DNA of 64,000 bases, from positions 930,001 through 994,000 of the forward strand of contig CBDCGG010000002.1 of assembly GCA_965216605.1 (NCBI GenBank), given 5' to 3'. How positions within the stretch are numbered: the first letter of the stretch is position 1; each line of letters opens with the position of its first letter. Source of the stretch: JABAAW01 sp965216605. GTDB lineage: Bacteria; Pseudomonadota; Alphaproteobacteria; JABAAW01. Positions 26,660 to 35,183 of this stretch are shown piece by piece. Below the pieces are notes generated by a model, which was not told where the DNA came from, searched no databases, and was given only the letters and a program-made list of their open reading frames with translations. Position numbers and translations under genes: made by a program.

Positions 26660-27730
26660 GTGTCTGTATCTATTCCACCGTCTTTTTCGTCGCGCATCTT
26701 GGCTTCTCTGGCGAGTCATCGCTTGATAGAAATAGTCTCCTCTATCCACGAGTATCGTGGTAAGCAGCAGCTCTATGAGCAACGTAAGCCAGAGGTTTTG
26801 GAGAGGTTGCGTAGTTTGGCGATGATTCAGAGTGTCGAATCGTCGAATCGTTTGGAGAAAATTTATGTTTCCAGGAAAATTTTGAAAGATATTGTACTGC
26901 AAGGAAAAGCGGTAGAAGAAAATGAACGTTCGCAAGGAGAGATTGCGGGGTACAAGGATGTGTTGTCGCAGATTCATGAAAATCATAAATACATCCCTTG
27001 GTCTAACAATATTGTTAAACAGTTTCACCGTGATTTAATGAGTTATGTAGCAGACAAAGGAGCGGGAGAGTGGAAAAACACTCCAAACGATATTATCGAG
27101 ACCCTTCCCAACGGAGAAAGATTTGTTCGTTTCAGTCCTCCTGGCCCTCGAGAGACTCCGCTACGGATGGAGGCTTTGCTACTCGCTTATACGGCGGAGA
27201 TTAACAAGGGAGAGATTGCCCAATTAATTTTGATGGCGTTGTATGTTTTGGATTTTTTATGCGTGCATCCATTTGCGGACGGTAACGGACGCATGGTGAG
27301 ATTGCTGACGGTATTGTTGTTATATCATCAAGGTTATAAGGTAGGTCGTTATATTTCGTTAGAACGCATTGTCGAAGATAACAGCAAGGGTTATTACGAC
27401 ACGCTTTTTGAAGCATCGCAGGGATGGCATGAAGGTAAACACGATCCTCGTGTTTGGGTTGAGTATTGGCTGGAAGTCATGGTTTTGGGTGCTTACAAAA
27501 AATGGGATACTCGCTTCAGAAATTACGAGATAGGCTATGGAGCGAAAAAGGGGTTAGTTGGCGATGCTTTCAGAGGGTTACCTGTGCGGTTCAAAATTTC
27601 TGATTTGCGCGAGCTTTGTCCTTCGGTCAGCGACGACACTGTCCGCAGTTTTTTGGTAGAGATGGGTGGGCAGGGTAAGGTGCGCTGTCTTGGCAAGGGC
27701 AGGCATGCGGTGTGGGAGAAGAGTGGGTGA
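26660..27730 (+). CDS. Fic family protein with C-terminal winged helix
   Basis: The 356-residue protein starts at a GTG. The Fic motif H-P-F-A-D-G-N-G-R-M-V-R begins at His203. Family members usually transfer AMP from ATP to a protein hydroxyl. Upstream, S-S-N-R-L-E-K near residue 60 resembles the inhibitory motif (S/T-x-x-x-E-G/N) but has Lys in the last place, so autoinhibition is uncertain. A hydrophobic flap region (N-D-I-I-E-T-L-P-N-G) precedes the Fic loop. The C terminus (about 310-356) looks like a winged helix (I-S-D-L-R-E-L-C-P-S-V-S-D-D-T-V-R). No antitoxin gene is adjacent. The target is unknown; roles include toxin or regulator. Confidence 0.88.
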   Translation: MSVSIPPSFSSRILASLASHRLIEIVSSIHEYRGKQQLYEQRKPEVLERLRSLAMIQSVESSNRLEKIYVSRKILKDIVLQGKAVEENERSQGEIAGYKDVLSQIHENHKYIPWSNNIVKQFHRDLMSYVADKGAGEWKNTPNDIIETLPNGERFVRFSPPGPRETPLRMEALLLAYTAEINKGEIAQLILMALYVLDFLCVHPFADGNGRMVRLLTVLLLYHQGYKVGRYISLERIVEDNSKGYYDTLFEASQGWHEGKHDPRVWVEYWLEVMVLGAYKKWDTRFRNYEIGYGAKKGLVGDAFRGLPVRFKISDLRELCPSVSDDTVRSFLVEMGGQGKVRCLGKGRHAVWEKSG

Positions 27731-27749
27731 GGGAGAGGCAGAGTCTCGC

Positions 27750-28112
27750 GCAACAGAAACGGGCTTTTTGTATTGACGGGTGCAAAACATGCGCACGCCA
27801 GCAGTATTATTGACGCGCACGAGCAATAGCATGGACGCATACGGCAAGCCGTATGCTATTGCCGTGCGCTATGGCGCCGTGCAACAGAAACGGGCTTTTT
27901 GTATTGACGGGCGCAAAACATGCGCACGCGAAGCGTGCGCGGGGGGTGTGGGGGGATAAATTCCCCCCACGAAGACTCCGCGTCAGCGGGGCGCGATAGC
28001 GCCTTCTACGCACTCGCGCGAAGCGCGAGATGCGTAGCCTCTTATTCAAAAGCGCATTGCTAAGCAATGCGCAAGGGGAATTTATCCCCGAGCTGACTCG
28101 TAGCATGGTACG
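27750..28112 (-). repeat. Modular palindromic repeat island R5, with duplicated edge
   Basis: A 49-bp edge segment (CAACAGAAACGGGCTTTTTG, then TATTGACGGG, GCAAAACAT and GCGCACGC) occurs twice, at 27750-27798 and 27881-27929. The second copy leads into a full island on the minus strand: hairpins GGGGA/TCCCC type, GCGCATTGC/GCAATGCGC, TCGCGC/GCGCGA, GGCGC/GCGCC, GTGGGGGG/CCCCCCAC and GCGCACGC/GCGTGCGC. Between the edge copies is a hairpin with arms GGCAATAGCATACGG and CCGTATGCTATTGCC. The space 27731-28222, between convergent fic and the OLD gene, holds no gene. Confidence 0.88.
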
Positions 28113-28222
28113 GCGATTCGAGTTTTCCTCACTCTAGCGACAAAAAGAACGCGTGAAATATGATGGACGCGCAACAGACATGTGGGGATAGGTAGATGTT
28201 GCTTGGAGGCAACAAGACTTGA

Positions 28223-30454
28223 TTATTGGTTATTAGGGGGCGGTGTTTTTGAGGGGGGAGATGCAGGAGCAGTTGAAGTAGTTTTTATTTTTTTAGAAGT
28301 ATCTACCTTTTCAGCAGAAGGCGCAGGTTCTTTATTAATTGCATTTTTAATTCCTTCATGAAGTTTTGCGTACTCTTCCATAAGAATATTTTCATATTGC
28401 AGTTCGTCAAACATTTGATGTTTAATTTTTCTACCAATTTTTTGAATTTTCTTGCTAGAGAACCCGCAATGTAAATTCTTCGTCAACCATATGATAATAC
28501 TATTGAAATTTGAATCATGCGCTTTTCCACTGAGACTTTCTTCAAAAAATTCATTATTTTTCGTTGTAAGATTTTTATCCTCAAGGTAAGAATTTACTTG
28601 TTCGACAATGAATTCTTTTTTTAAAAAATCTTCGGCTGAAATTATGGCAGTTATTGTTTTGTCAATTTCTTGATAGGTAAGCCATCTTCCATAACCGTGC
28701 TTGTCATCATATTTTTTTTGATTTTCTAATGCTTCTTCATCACAATCGGAGATAATTAAGACATCACGTCCGCCTAATTCTAATATGGGGGTAACGTGAC
28801 AGAAAGTACTAGCGCCAAAAACATGTGCTATTCCAAAACCTATTTTCTCGACATTGACATTATTCCCTTCACAATATTTTTTAAATAATTTTTTATCAGT
28901 CCATCCTTCAAAGATAATATTTTTTTCTTGCAGATTCTCGTAAGGAGAATCACCTACCGAATGAAGTAGAATTTCATGTTCCACAATACCTCTAGACAAA
29001 TTTCTTTTGTCTTGTCGAACTTTCTCGGCAGATTCTATTGATGTAATTCTGTTTTCTCTTTTAATAATGTAATGACGATTTAATTTTTTGCGATCAGTCA
29101 TCGATATAGCATGCGTGCCGTATACAACATAATTTTCTAATTTTTCTGATATAGATATCAATTGCTTCCGAAAATCACGGGAGGCAGAAGGATGCAAGCT
29201 AGTTTCAGGTTCGTCAATAAGAAAAAGTGTGTTGGAAATATCTTCACATAAAACTTCAGAAGAAACAATTAATAAAAATTCAATAAATTTTCTAAATCCA
29301 TCACTTCGACGCTCAATATCATAAAAATTACTCTCTTTATCCTTACCAATTTCATTAACAGTGAACTGAAGATTGGAACTGCCATAACGCAAATCAAAAT
29401 AAAAATTTATATTTTCTTCTCTTTCTTTAATATTGCAGTAATAATTTTTCCATATTTCCTTGAAATTATCATTTAAAGTTTTTATAACATGGGATAAGTA
29501 AGTTCTAAATTTTGTGCCATCGTAATCATTGTTGTGTTTTTCTATTTCTTTAATTATAAAAGCATTGTCGTCTTTTTCGTTGTCGTATGAAGATTTAAAT
29601 TTTTTATTAAGATTGAAGTGAAGCTTGAAAATATTTTTCATGAAAAGAAAATTTGACGGATCCTGTTTAAATTTCTCCAGCAAAACATTTTTAGATATTT
29701 TATGTTTAGGATCTCCAGATTTCCAAACAACAACCTTTAGTTCTTTTTCAATCCATTTTTTAATATCATCATTGACAATGCTAATAATTTTTTCATTGCC
29801 GACATTTCCCCAAAAAGTATTTTGAACGATATCAGGAAACGAGGCAATAGCTTTATTATGTACAAAGTCATATTTTCTTAAATCATTAATATCTTTTATT
29901 ATCTCGCTTAGTTCTTTTATTCTATGTGAATGCTTAAATTTTATAATATTGCTTCTGACAATATCACTTACCGTTGTCGTGACGGGTTTTTTATTTTTCC
30001 ATTCTTCCGAGTCTTTCATAAAACAATTAAGCAAAAAGACTCTTAACGAATATCTTTTTTCCCATATTATACTATCTTCTCTTTCTTCACCATTTAAATA
30101 ATCTATTAAATGATATTGAAGTGTTTGATTTTCAATAAAAGAAAGTATTTTATTAGCTGTATCATGGTTTGTATCATATATTTTTTTTTGCAAAATACCT
30201 GCAATTTCTTTATAATCATGCTCATCAGGAGTGAAAATAGCTTTAATATAAAAATCGTTATTTCCTTCTTCGGCTTCTTCACGTCGATCACTCTTTTGTC
30301 CTATTGTTTCTTTTTGCAAAATTGACAAGGCTTTAAGGATATTGGATTTTCCCGTATCGTTCATGCCAACAAGAATACGGCAACGCGGGTCAAACTCAAT
30401 CGTTGCGTCTTCGATTGAGCGAAAATTTTTGATCTCTACCTGCTTGAGTCTCAT
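28223..30454 (-). CDS. OLD-family AAA ATPase/TOPRIM nuclease
   Basis: The protein has 743 residues from the ATG at 30454, which has AGGAGG seven bases upstream (a GTG or ATG six codons earlier is less likely). The N-terminal ABC-type ATPase has Walker A G-M-N-D-T-G-K-S at 30-37 and, near residue 410, the signature/Walker B region L-I-D-E-P-E-T-S-L-H-P. A C-terminal TOPRIM-like region has F-E-G-W-T-D-K-K near 514 and I-I-S-D-C-D-E-E near 567. This layout is that of OLD-family endonucleases, found in phages and defence systems (Gabija GajA is one). No helicase partner (GajB) is adjacent, so it may be a stand-alone class. It is far more A/T-rich than its neighbours and uses AAA/ATT-type codons, which indicates recent transfer. 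Confidence 0.85.
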   Translation of the reverse strand: MRLKQVEIKNFRSIEDATIEFDPRCRILVGMNDTGKSNILKALSILQKETIGQKSDRREEAEEGNNDFYIKAIFTPDEHDYKEIAGILQKKIYDTNHDTANKILSFIENQTLQYHLIDYLNGEEREDSIIWEKRYSLRVFLLNCFMKDSEEWKNKKPVTTTVSDIVRSNIIKFKHSHRIKELSEIIKDINDLRKYDFVHNKAIASFPDIVQNTFWGNVGNEKIISIVNDDIKKWIEKELKVVVWKSGDPKHKISKNVLLEKFKQDPSNFLFMKNIFKLHFNLNKKFKSSYDNEKDDNAFIIKEIEKHNNDYDGTKFRTYLSHVIKTLNDNFKEIWKNYYCNIKEREENINFYFDLRYGSSNLQFTVNEIGKDKESNFYDIERRSDGFRKFIEFLLIVSSEVLCEDISNTLFLIDEPETSLHPSASRDFRKQLISISEKLENYVVYGTHAISMTDRKKLNRHYIIKRENRITSIESAEKVRQDKRNLSRGIVEHEILLHSVGDSPYENLQEKNIIFEGWTDKKLFKKYCEGNNVNVEKIGFGIAHVFGASTFCHVTPILELGGRDVLIISDCDEEALENQKKYDDKHGYGRWLTYQEIDKTITAIISAEDFLKKEFIVEQVNSYLEDKNLTTKNNEFFEESLSGKAHDSNFNSIIIWLTKNLHCGFSSKKIQKIGRKIKHQMFDELQYENILMEEYAKLHEGIKNAINKEPAPSAEKVDTSKKIKTTSTAPASPPSKTPPPNNQ

Positions 30455-30599
30455 GGCATTTCCTCCTAGCAAAACAATCCTGCCACTCTAGCCTCTCTAT
30501 GTGTCAAGAGTCAATAGAAGATGCTAATCGCACCAAGTTATCCCCAATTCTTGTTGCAAAATGCGTTAATTCGTCTGAATTTCCGTAGATTCTCTCTAA

Positions 30600-30775
30600 A
30601 AGTTCCTATTTTTGCCTGACTCTCCCCGCGAATCGCCTCCTCCCCTACCCCTACCCCCAAACTTTTCTCTTCCCCGCCCCTACCCCCACCCCTCACCCCC
30701 CCACTTCTCCCAGCTTCCCCCCGTCTCTTTTCCTCCCCCAAACTTCCCCCCCCCCCAAAAAAAAAGTTCTCGCTC
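30600..30775 (+). other. Long polypyrimidine tract
   Basis: Over about 175 bp the plus strand is largely C and T (runs such as CCCCTACCCCTACCCCC and a C12 run) ending in A9. No ORF is convincing. The tract could form triplex or unusual structures; the complementary strand is G-rich. Confidence 0.7.
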
Positions 30776-30839
30776 CCCCTGTTGGGAATAAATTTCCCTT
30801 TTGCGCCCAATTTTTATTTTCTTTTTTTTGCTTCTTCCC

Positions 30840-30868
30840 TTGACATCCTCGCAAACAATGCCTACATA
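30840..30868 (+). promoter_or_regulatory. Sigma-70 promoter of candidate small RNA
   Basis: TTGACA (30840-30845) is followed by 17 bp and TACATA (30863-30868). This is the best-spaced promoter in the accessory region and fires toward the terminator at 31063. Confidence 0.6.
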
Positions 30869-30874
30869 GAACAG

Positions 30875-31092
30875 CATGACACGCGAACTCTCCCTTTCTC
30901 TTCGCCCCTCTCTTCAGCAGAGCATCCGCAACAGCCTCCCCTGTTGTCCTCAAGCCTGTTGTCACTTTGCCTGTTGTACCCACAACAGAAGGCACGCAAT
31001 CGTCTATCGCTCGGATACCTGACTACTCTCAAAAAGTCCTCATCCGAAAAAACAAAGACCTCGGCGTGCAATCATAGCACGCCGTTTTTTTT
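30875..31092 (+). ncRNA. Candidate small RNA or attenuated leader upstream of cysK
   Basis: Between the promoter and an intrinsic terminator lie about 218 nt. Stem-loops are CAACAG/CTGTTG near 30930, CTGTTGT/ACAACAG near 30975, and CGGAT/ATCCG enclosing TGACT/AGTCC near 31012-31045. CCTGTTGT occurs three times and ACAACAG once, so alternative pairings are possible. No convincing ORF was found. It may be an independent RNA or regulate cysK read-through. Confidence 0.45.
31063..31092 (+). terminator. Intrinsic terminator upstream of cysK
   Basis: The stem GGCGTGC/GCACGCC (31063-31069 and 31077-31083) with a 7-nt loop is followed by G and eight Ts. It lies 84 bp upstream of the cysK start. Confidence 0.85.
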
Positions 31093-31175
31093 GCATCCAA
31101 AACTCAATCCAACCCTAACAAACCTCCAACCCTAACAAACCTTTTTCTCACCCTCTCACACACAGGAGACACATC

Positions 31176-32129
31176 ATGACCGCAGCCCCAAGAGGACGCA
31201 TCTACGAATCCATCCTCGATACCGTCGGAGGAACGCCGCTCGTGCGCGTGCCGCGATGGTCACAACATCACAAGATCGACGCAGATCTACTCCTGAAGCT
31301 GGAGTTCTTCAATCCGCTCGGCTCCGTCAAAGACCGAATCGGATACGCAATGATCAACGAAGCCGAAGCGCGCGGCGAAATTACACCCGCTAAAACGACG
31401 CTCGTCGAGCCAACTTCAGGTAATACAGGAATCGGATTAGCCTTCGTCGCCGCCGCGAAAGGATACCGACTCATTCTAGCTATGCCTGAGAGTATGTCGG
31501 TTGAACGACGAAAAATTCTCGCCTTCCTCGGCGCAGAGCTCGAACTCACTCCTGCGGCAAAGGGGATGAAAGGCGCCATCGCTCATGCCAAAGAGATCGC
31601 AGAACGCGAAGGAGGATTTCTCGTCGGACAATTCGACAATCTCGACAATCCCAAAATCCATCGCGAAACGACCGCCGAAGAAATTTGGAAAGATACCGAT
31701 GGAAAAGTAGATATACTCGTATCAGGCGTAGGGACAGGAGGCACGCTCACCGGCGTTGGCGAAGTGATCAAACAACGAAAGCCCTCGTTCCAAATCGTCG
31801 CCATCGAGCCAGAAGACTCCCCCGTCCTATCAGGAGGAGAGCCAGGTCCGCACAAGATTCAAGGCATCGGCGCGGGGTTTGTTCCGTCAATTCTCAAAAC
31901 CGATCTCATCGACGAAATTGTTAAAGTTTCTAACTCAGAGGCTTTCGACAATGCTCGTCTGCTGGCAAGGCTTGAGGGGTTGCCGGGAGGAATCTCTACG
32001 GGGGCTGCTATCTCGGTTGCGACTAGGGTTGCCTTACGCGGCGAGAACAAGGGCAAGCAGATCGTCGCCATCGTTCCTTCGTTTGCCGAGCGGTATCTCT
32101 CGACCGCGCTTTTCGAGCAGGAGGCGTAA
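31176..32129 (+). CDS. cysK: Cysteine synthase A (O-acetylserine sulfhydrylase)
   Basis: This PLP enzyme makes cysteine from O-acetylserine and sulfide. The PLP lysine is Lys52 in L-G-S-V-K-D-R; the substrate loop T-S-G-N-T-G follows near residue 80 and the phosphate-binding G-V-G-T-G-G-T-L near 187. Length 317 residues is normal for the family. A Shine-Dalgarno ACAGGAGA precedes the ATG. cysE follows 10 bp after the stop, so substrate synthesis and use are in one operon. CysK and CysE usually form a complex; the conserved CysE C-terminal Ile (here G-W-G-I) is present. Confidence 0.96.
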   Translation: MTAAPRGRIYESILDTVGGTPLVRVPRWSQHHKIDADLLLKLEFFNPLGSVKDRIGYAMINEAEARGEITPAKTTLVEPTSGNTGIGLAFVAAAKGYRLILAMPESMSVERRKILAFLGAELELTPAAKGMKGAIAHAKEIAEREGGFLVGQFDNLDNPKIHRETTAEEIWKDTDGKVDILVSGVGTGGTLTGVGEVIKQRKPSFQIVAIEPEDSPVLSGGEPGPHKIQGIGAGFVPSILKTDLIDEIVKVSNSEAFDNARLLARLEGLPGGISTGAAISVATRVALRGENKGKQIVAIVPSFAERYLSTALFEQEA

Positions 32130-32139
32130 TGTAGCCCGC

Positions 32140-32733
32140 ATGATGTTTGAGACGATCCGAACGATTATGAAACGCGACCCTGCGGCACCGAATGTGCTGC
32201 AGGTGTTGCTTTCGTATGCGGGTTTTCATGCGTTGATGATGCATCGTGTGACTGGGTTATTATGGAGATGTGGGTTGCGGACTTTACCTTCGTTGCTTTC
32301 GTATATTGCGCGGGCTTTGAGCGGAATTGAGATTCATCCGGCGGCTCGTGTTGGGAGGAGAGTATTTATTGATCATGGGATGGGGGTTGTGATTGGGGAG
32401 ACGGCGGAGATTGGGGATGATGTCACGCTATATCATGGAGTGACTTTGGGGGGAAGGTCGCCGAGGGGTAGCGAGCGGGGATTGAAGCGACATCCGACTT
32501 TGGGGAATGGGGTGATGGTTGGGGCTGGGGCGTGTTTATTGGGGGATATATTTATTGGGGAGGGGGCGGTGATTGGTGCGAACTCGGTTGTGACGGGTGA
32601 TGTGGAGAGGGGGGCGCGGGTTGCGGGCAATCCGGCGTATATCTTGCGGGGGAGGGGTAAGGGGAATAAAGGTAAGGAGAAAAATAATGAGGAGGGGGAT
32701 GAGGCGGAGCGCATGTTGGGATGGGGAATTTAG
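32140..32733 (+). CDS. cysE: Serine O-acetyltransferase (short type)
   Basis: The 197-residue enzyme makes O-acetylserine for CysK. I chose the first of two adjacent ATGs at 32140, after CAGGAGG; the frame stays open 87 codons upstream inside cysK but that part is unrelated. The left-handed beta-helix region includes G-I-E-I-H-P-A-A-R-V-G, F-I-D-H-G-M-G-V-V-I-G-E-T-A, G-V-T-L-G-G and R-H-P-T-L. It ends in a charged tail with G-K-G-N-K-G-K-E-K-N-N-E-E repeats and a final G-W-G-I suited to bind CysK. The coding strand is very C-poor (G 31, C 4 over 32521-32580). A 19-bp tandem array starts directly at its stop codon. Confidence 0.93.
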   Translation: MMFETIRTIMKRDPAAPNVLQVLLSYAGFHALMMHRVTGLLWRCGLRTLPSLLSYIARALSGIEIHPAARVGRRVFIDHGMGVVIGETAEIGDDVTLYHGVTLGGRSPRGSERGLKRHPTLGNGVMVGAGACLLGDIFIGEGAVIGANSVVTGDVERGARVAGNPAYILRGRGKGNKGKEKNNEEGDEAERMLGWGI

Positions 32734-32808
32734 GGGCTTGGGTAGTTTTCACGGGCTTCGGTAGTCTTTACGGCATGGGTAGTTTTTACGGGCATGGGTA
32801 GTTTTTAC
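32734..32808 (+). repeat. Four tandem 19-bp units after the cysE stop
   Basis: Units at 32734-32752, 32753-32771, 32772-32789 and 32790-32808 share GGGCnTnGGTAGTnTTnAC; the third lacks one base. The last runs into TTTTACGGATGCAAAACAT, the island edge module. Confidence 0.9.
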
Positions 32809-33214
32809 GGATGCAAAACATCGCGTGCGCAATTTTTATTGACGCACACGGCAAGCCGTGCGCTATGACGCGGGGAGGCGCTGATAGTGTTTTACGGATG
32901 CAAAACATCGCGTGCGCAATTTTTATTGACGCACACGGCAAGCCGTGCGCTATGACGCGGGGAGGCGCGGATATTGTTTTACGGATGCAAAACATGCGCA
33001 CGCTAGCAACATCATGTACGCGCGTAGCGCGTAGCCTCTTGTTCAAAAGCGCGAGGCTTGCCTCGCGCAAGCTGATTCGTGACATGGCACAGCGATTCGA
33101 GTTTTACTCGCCCTAGAGACAAGAAAAACGCACGAAGTGCGCCTCTTATTCAAAAGCGCGTGGGGGGATAAATTCCCCTCGCAGAAACGCGCAAGCCGAC
33201 TCGCAACGCGGTAG
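32803..33214 (-). repeat. Modular palindromic repeat island R6 with 87-bp tandem duplication
   Basis: The edge module TTTTACGGATGCAAAACAT occurs at 32803, 32890 and 32977, an exact 87-bp period. Two units carry CGCGTGCGC, ATTGACGCACACGG and CCGTGCGCTATG. The third leads into a shortened island: GTACGCGC/GCGCGTAG, CTCTTGTTCAAAAGCGC and GAGGC/GCCTC. After the module GATTCGAGTTTTACTC-CCCTAGAGAC, a second truncated island follows (CTCTTATTCAAAAGCGC, GGGGGGATAAATTCCCC, CGACTCGCAACGCGG) in 33126-33214. No gene is seen in 32734-33291. Confidence 0.88.
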
Positions 33215-33291
33215 GGCGTTTTTGTGATGGCTGTGTCTGTCGCGTTCGCGCTTGTGCTTTATAATAGCACGCGCTCGCGTAGATTCTTTTT

Positions 33292-34203
33292 CTATATTTC
33301 TGTTTGTTTTTTGTAGAAAAGCAAAAAGTTTTTAAGATGATCCAATTGCGAGTAGGCGAAGCAATAATCAGAATACCGCCACATTTTTTCTAAGTCCTTT
33401 GGACGCTCAAGCCATCCTCCGCCGTCGATAACATTAATAAAAAGAACGCGTTGAAAGCCATCGTAATTCGATACTCTGTTATGATCCTGTATACTGTTAA
33501 AAATTCTAGATTGTTCGTTAGCCTTACTTGATTGCGCTGACGAGGTTGTTATTTGATAAGAAGACATGATAATAATTTTAGGTTGTTTAATATTAGGTAT
33601 GGCAACATCAATTTCTTTTCTGCTGGCAAGATCAACATTGCCTTTGGCATAAGGCATGTTGCAAGTAGCCACAACTTTCCTTATCTCGTTTTCTAATGCT
33701 TCTCCGATGCTAGTAGAATATTTTGCGGGAAGTATTTTTTGAAAAACAATAGGTTTCAAGTAATCTTCGTTTCTTAGTAATTCTCGCCAATTTTTTGGCA
33801 AGGTAAACCCTTGTTTAATAAAGAACGGTATAGAAACTTCGTTAGAAAGGCTTTCTGCATTTAAAAGAAAGCTCGCTATTTTGCTTCGAATTGTTTCATT
33901 CTTTTTTATTTGAGAGAGTGTGCTATTGGGAGAAAGCAGTTTAAAAATTCTTTGAAATTTTTCATACGAGCCTCCACCGAACCCAATCAACAGTTTTAGC
34001 CTTAAGTCTGTTTCCTTGCCAGCGTTTAGATAGTCGACCAAAACATCGTGAGGTAGTCTGTCACCGTTCCTAGGCTTGGATAAAAGAATTTTCTGTAAAA
34101 TATTTTGACACTCGTGTTGTATAGATTTTTCCACGGCGGGAAAATCCAAAAATACCTGCATTCCATTCCTTAACTCTTCTAGCGATTGTTTCTGAAAAGT
34201 CAT
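33292..34203 (-). CDS. Probable type II restriction endonuclease
   Basis: The 303-residue protein overlaps the upstream methyltransferase by 4 bases (ATGA), the usual sign of an R-M pair. No catalytic motif is fully certain. Around residues 205-235, N-V-D-L-A-S-R-K-E-I-D-V-A-I-P-N followed by K-I-I-I-M-S-S-Y-Q has the look of a PD-(D/E)xK core with an acidic residue, a beta strand and then T-T-S-S-A-Q-S-S-K-A-N-E-Q. The N-terminal 190 residues are helical. It is A/T-rich, unlike the core genes. Recognition sequence cannot be read. Naming rests mainly on context. Confidence 0.65.
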   Translation of the reverse strand: MTFQKQSLEELRNGMQVFLDFPAVEKSIQHECQNILQKILLSKPRNGDRLPHDVLVDYLNAGKETDLRLKLLIGFGGGSYEKFQRIFKLLSPNSTLSQIKKNETIRSKIASFLLNAESLSNEVSIPFFIKQGFTLPKNWRELLRNEDYLKPIVFQKILPAKYSTSIGEALENEIRKVVATCNMPYAKGNVDLASRKEIDVAIPNIKQPKIIIMSSYQITTSSAQSSKANEQSRIFNSIQDHNRVSNYDGFQRVLFINVIDGGGWLERPKDLEKMWRYSDYCFAYSQLDHLKNFLLFYKKQTEI

Positions 34204-35087
34204 GTGGATATTTTTTTAACATCAACATCTCTGACGCTAAAAACCCTTTTTAAATAAATGGATACATAAGCTTCTCCCATCGTGACTTTTTTCGCCTCCC
34301 GCATGGCTTTTCTCGCAGCTTGGCAGTATTGCTTGTCAATGTCCGATCCGATATATTGCCTCCCTAATTGTTTGGCGGCAACCGCCGCAGAGCCACTACC
34401 CGTGAAAGGATCGAAAATAATATCATGCTCATCTGTCGTCATAAGAATCATCCGCTCGATCAAAGGCACAGGTAACTGGCAAGGGTGCGATGCTATACGG
34501 CGACAATTATGCCTCACGCGGTGAATGTCGTCCCAAACATCGCTCACCTGATAGCCGAAGGGATGGCGCAAATGCTCCTTGCCTCCGTAGTCTTTAAGAT
34601 ACTCCTTGCACAACCTGCAAGTCTTGTGTGGTGCGCGAACATCGTAAAACTTGTTGTTCTTGTTCTTTGTGTAAAACAAGATGCCGTAATGTGCGGGTTG
34701 CAAAGTTTTTCCCAACGGCTGCCCGTTGGAGTTCCAAGCAATCCAATGCCTGAATTCCATCGTTGTATTTAAAGTCTGCGCCGAATAGATGAGCAAACGA
34801 GGGATATTGTACAGAAACAGACTGCCATCATCCTTTAAAAGACGCACGCATTCTTGCAACCATTGCTCTGTCCAATTGATGTACTGTTTGAAGGGGATGT
34901 TGTCTTTGTAGGAATGGTATTTTTTCCCAAGATTGAAAGGCGGATCAGCAAAAATCATCGAAACAGAAGCCGTCGGCATCTTAGCCATCAAGTCCAAGCA
35001 ATCCTTGTTGTGAACCTTGCCAACAAAATCTTCTACGGGTGAAGCCGTATCGAGCGACCTCGCAACTTGGTTTAGTCTGCTACGCAC
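34200..35087 (-). CDS. DNA methyltransferase (N6-adenine or N4-cytosine, beta-class order)
   Basis: The 295-residue enzyme has the catalytic motif IV D-P-P-F at 48-51 and the AdoMet-binding motif I F-D-P-F-T-G-S-G at about 225-232. Motif IV before motif I is the beta-class order. Between them lies a Cys/His-rich segment (C-R-L-C-K-E-Y) and V-S-D-V-W-D-D-I-H-R. It presumably protects host DNA from the nuclease encoded directly downstream. Target base and site are not readable. The upstream region is island R7. Codon use is intermediate between core genes and the A/T-rich nuclease. Confidence 0.88.
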   Translation of the reverse strand: MRSRLNQVARSLDTASPVEDFVGKVHNKDCLDLMAKMPTASVSMIFADPPFNLGKKYHSYKDNIPFKQYINWTEQWLQECVRLLKDDGSLFLYNIPRLLIYSAQTLNTTMEFRHWIAWNSNGQPLGKTLQPAHYGILFYTKNKNNKFYDVRAPHKTCRLCKEYLKDYGGKEHLRHPFGYQVSDVWDDIHRVRHNCRRIASHPCQLPVPLIERMILMTTDEHDIIFDPFTGSGSAAVAAKQLGRQYIGSDIDKQYCQAARKAMREAKKVTMGEAYVSIYLKRVFSVRDVDVKKIST

Positions 35088-35183
35088 CCAAGCATCTCCT
35101 AAGGAAAATCGCCAATCTTCTCGGAGGCTAGCCTATCGCGCAGACAGCGTCAAGGGGGAGGGAACGGTTGAGGCTAACGCCTA

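Noticed and set aside
30782..31135. 117-codon ORF upstream of cysK
   Set aside because: Low-complexity composition, crosses the promoter, hairpins and terminator of the candidate RNA, and shows no recognisable domain.
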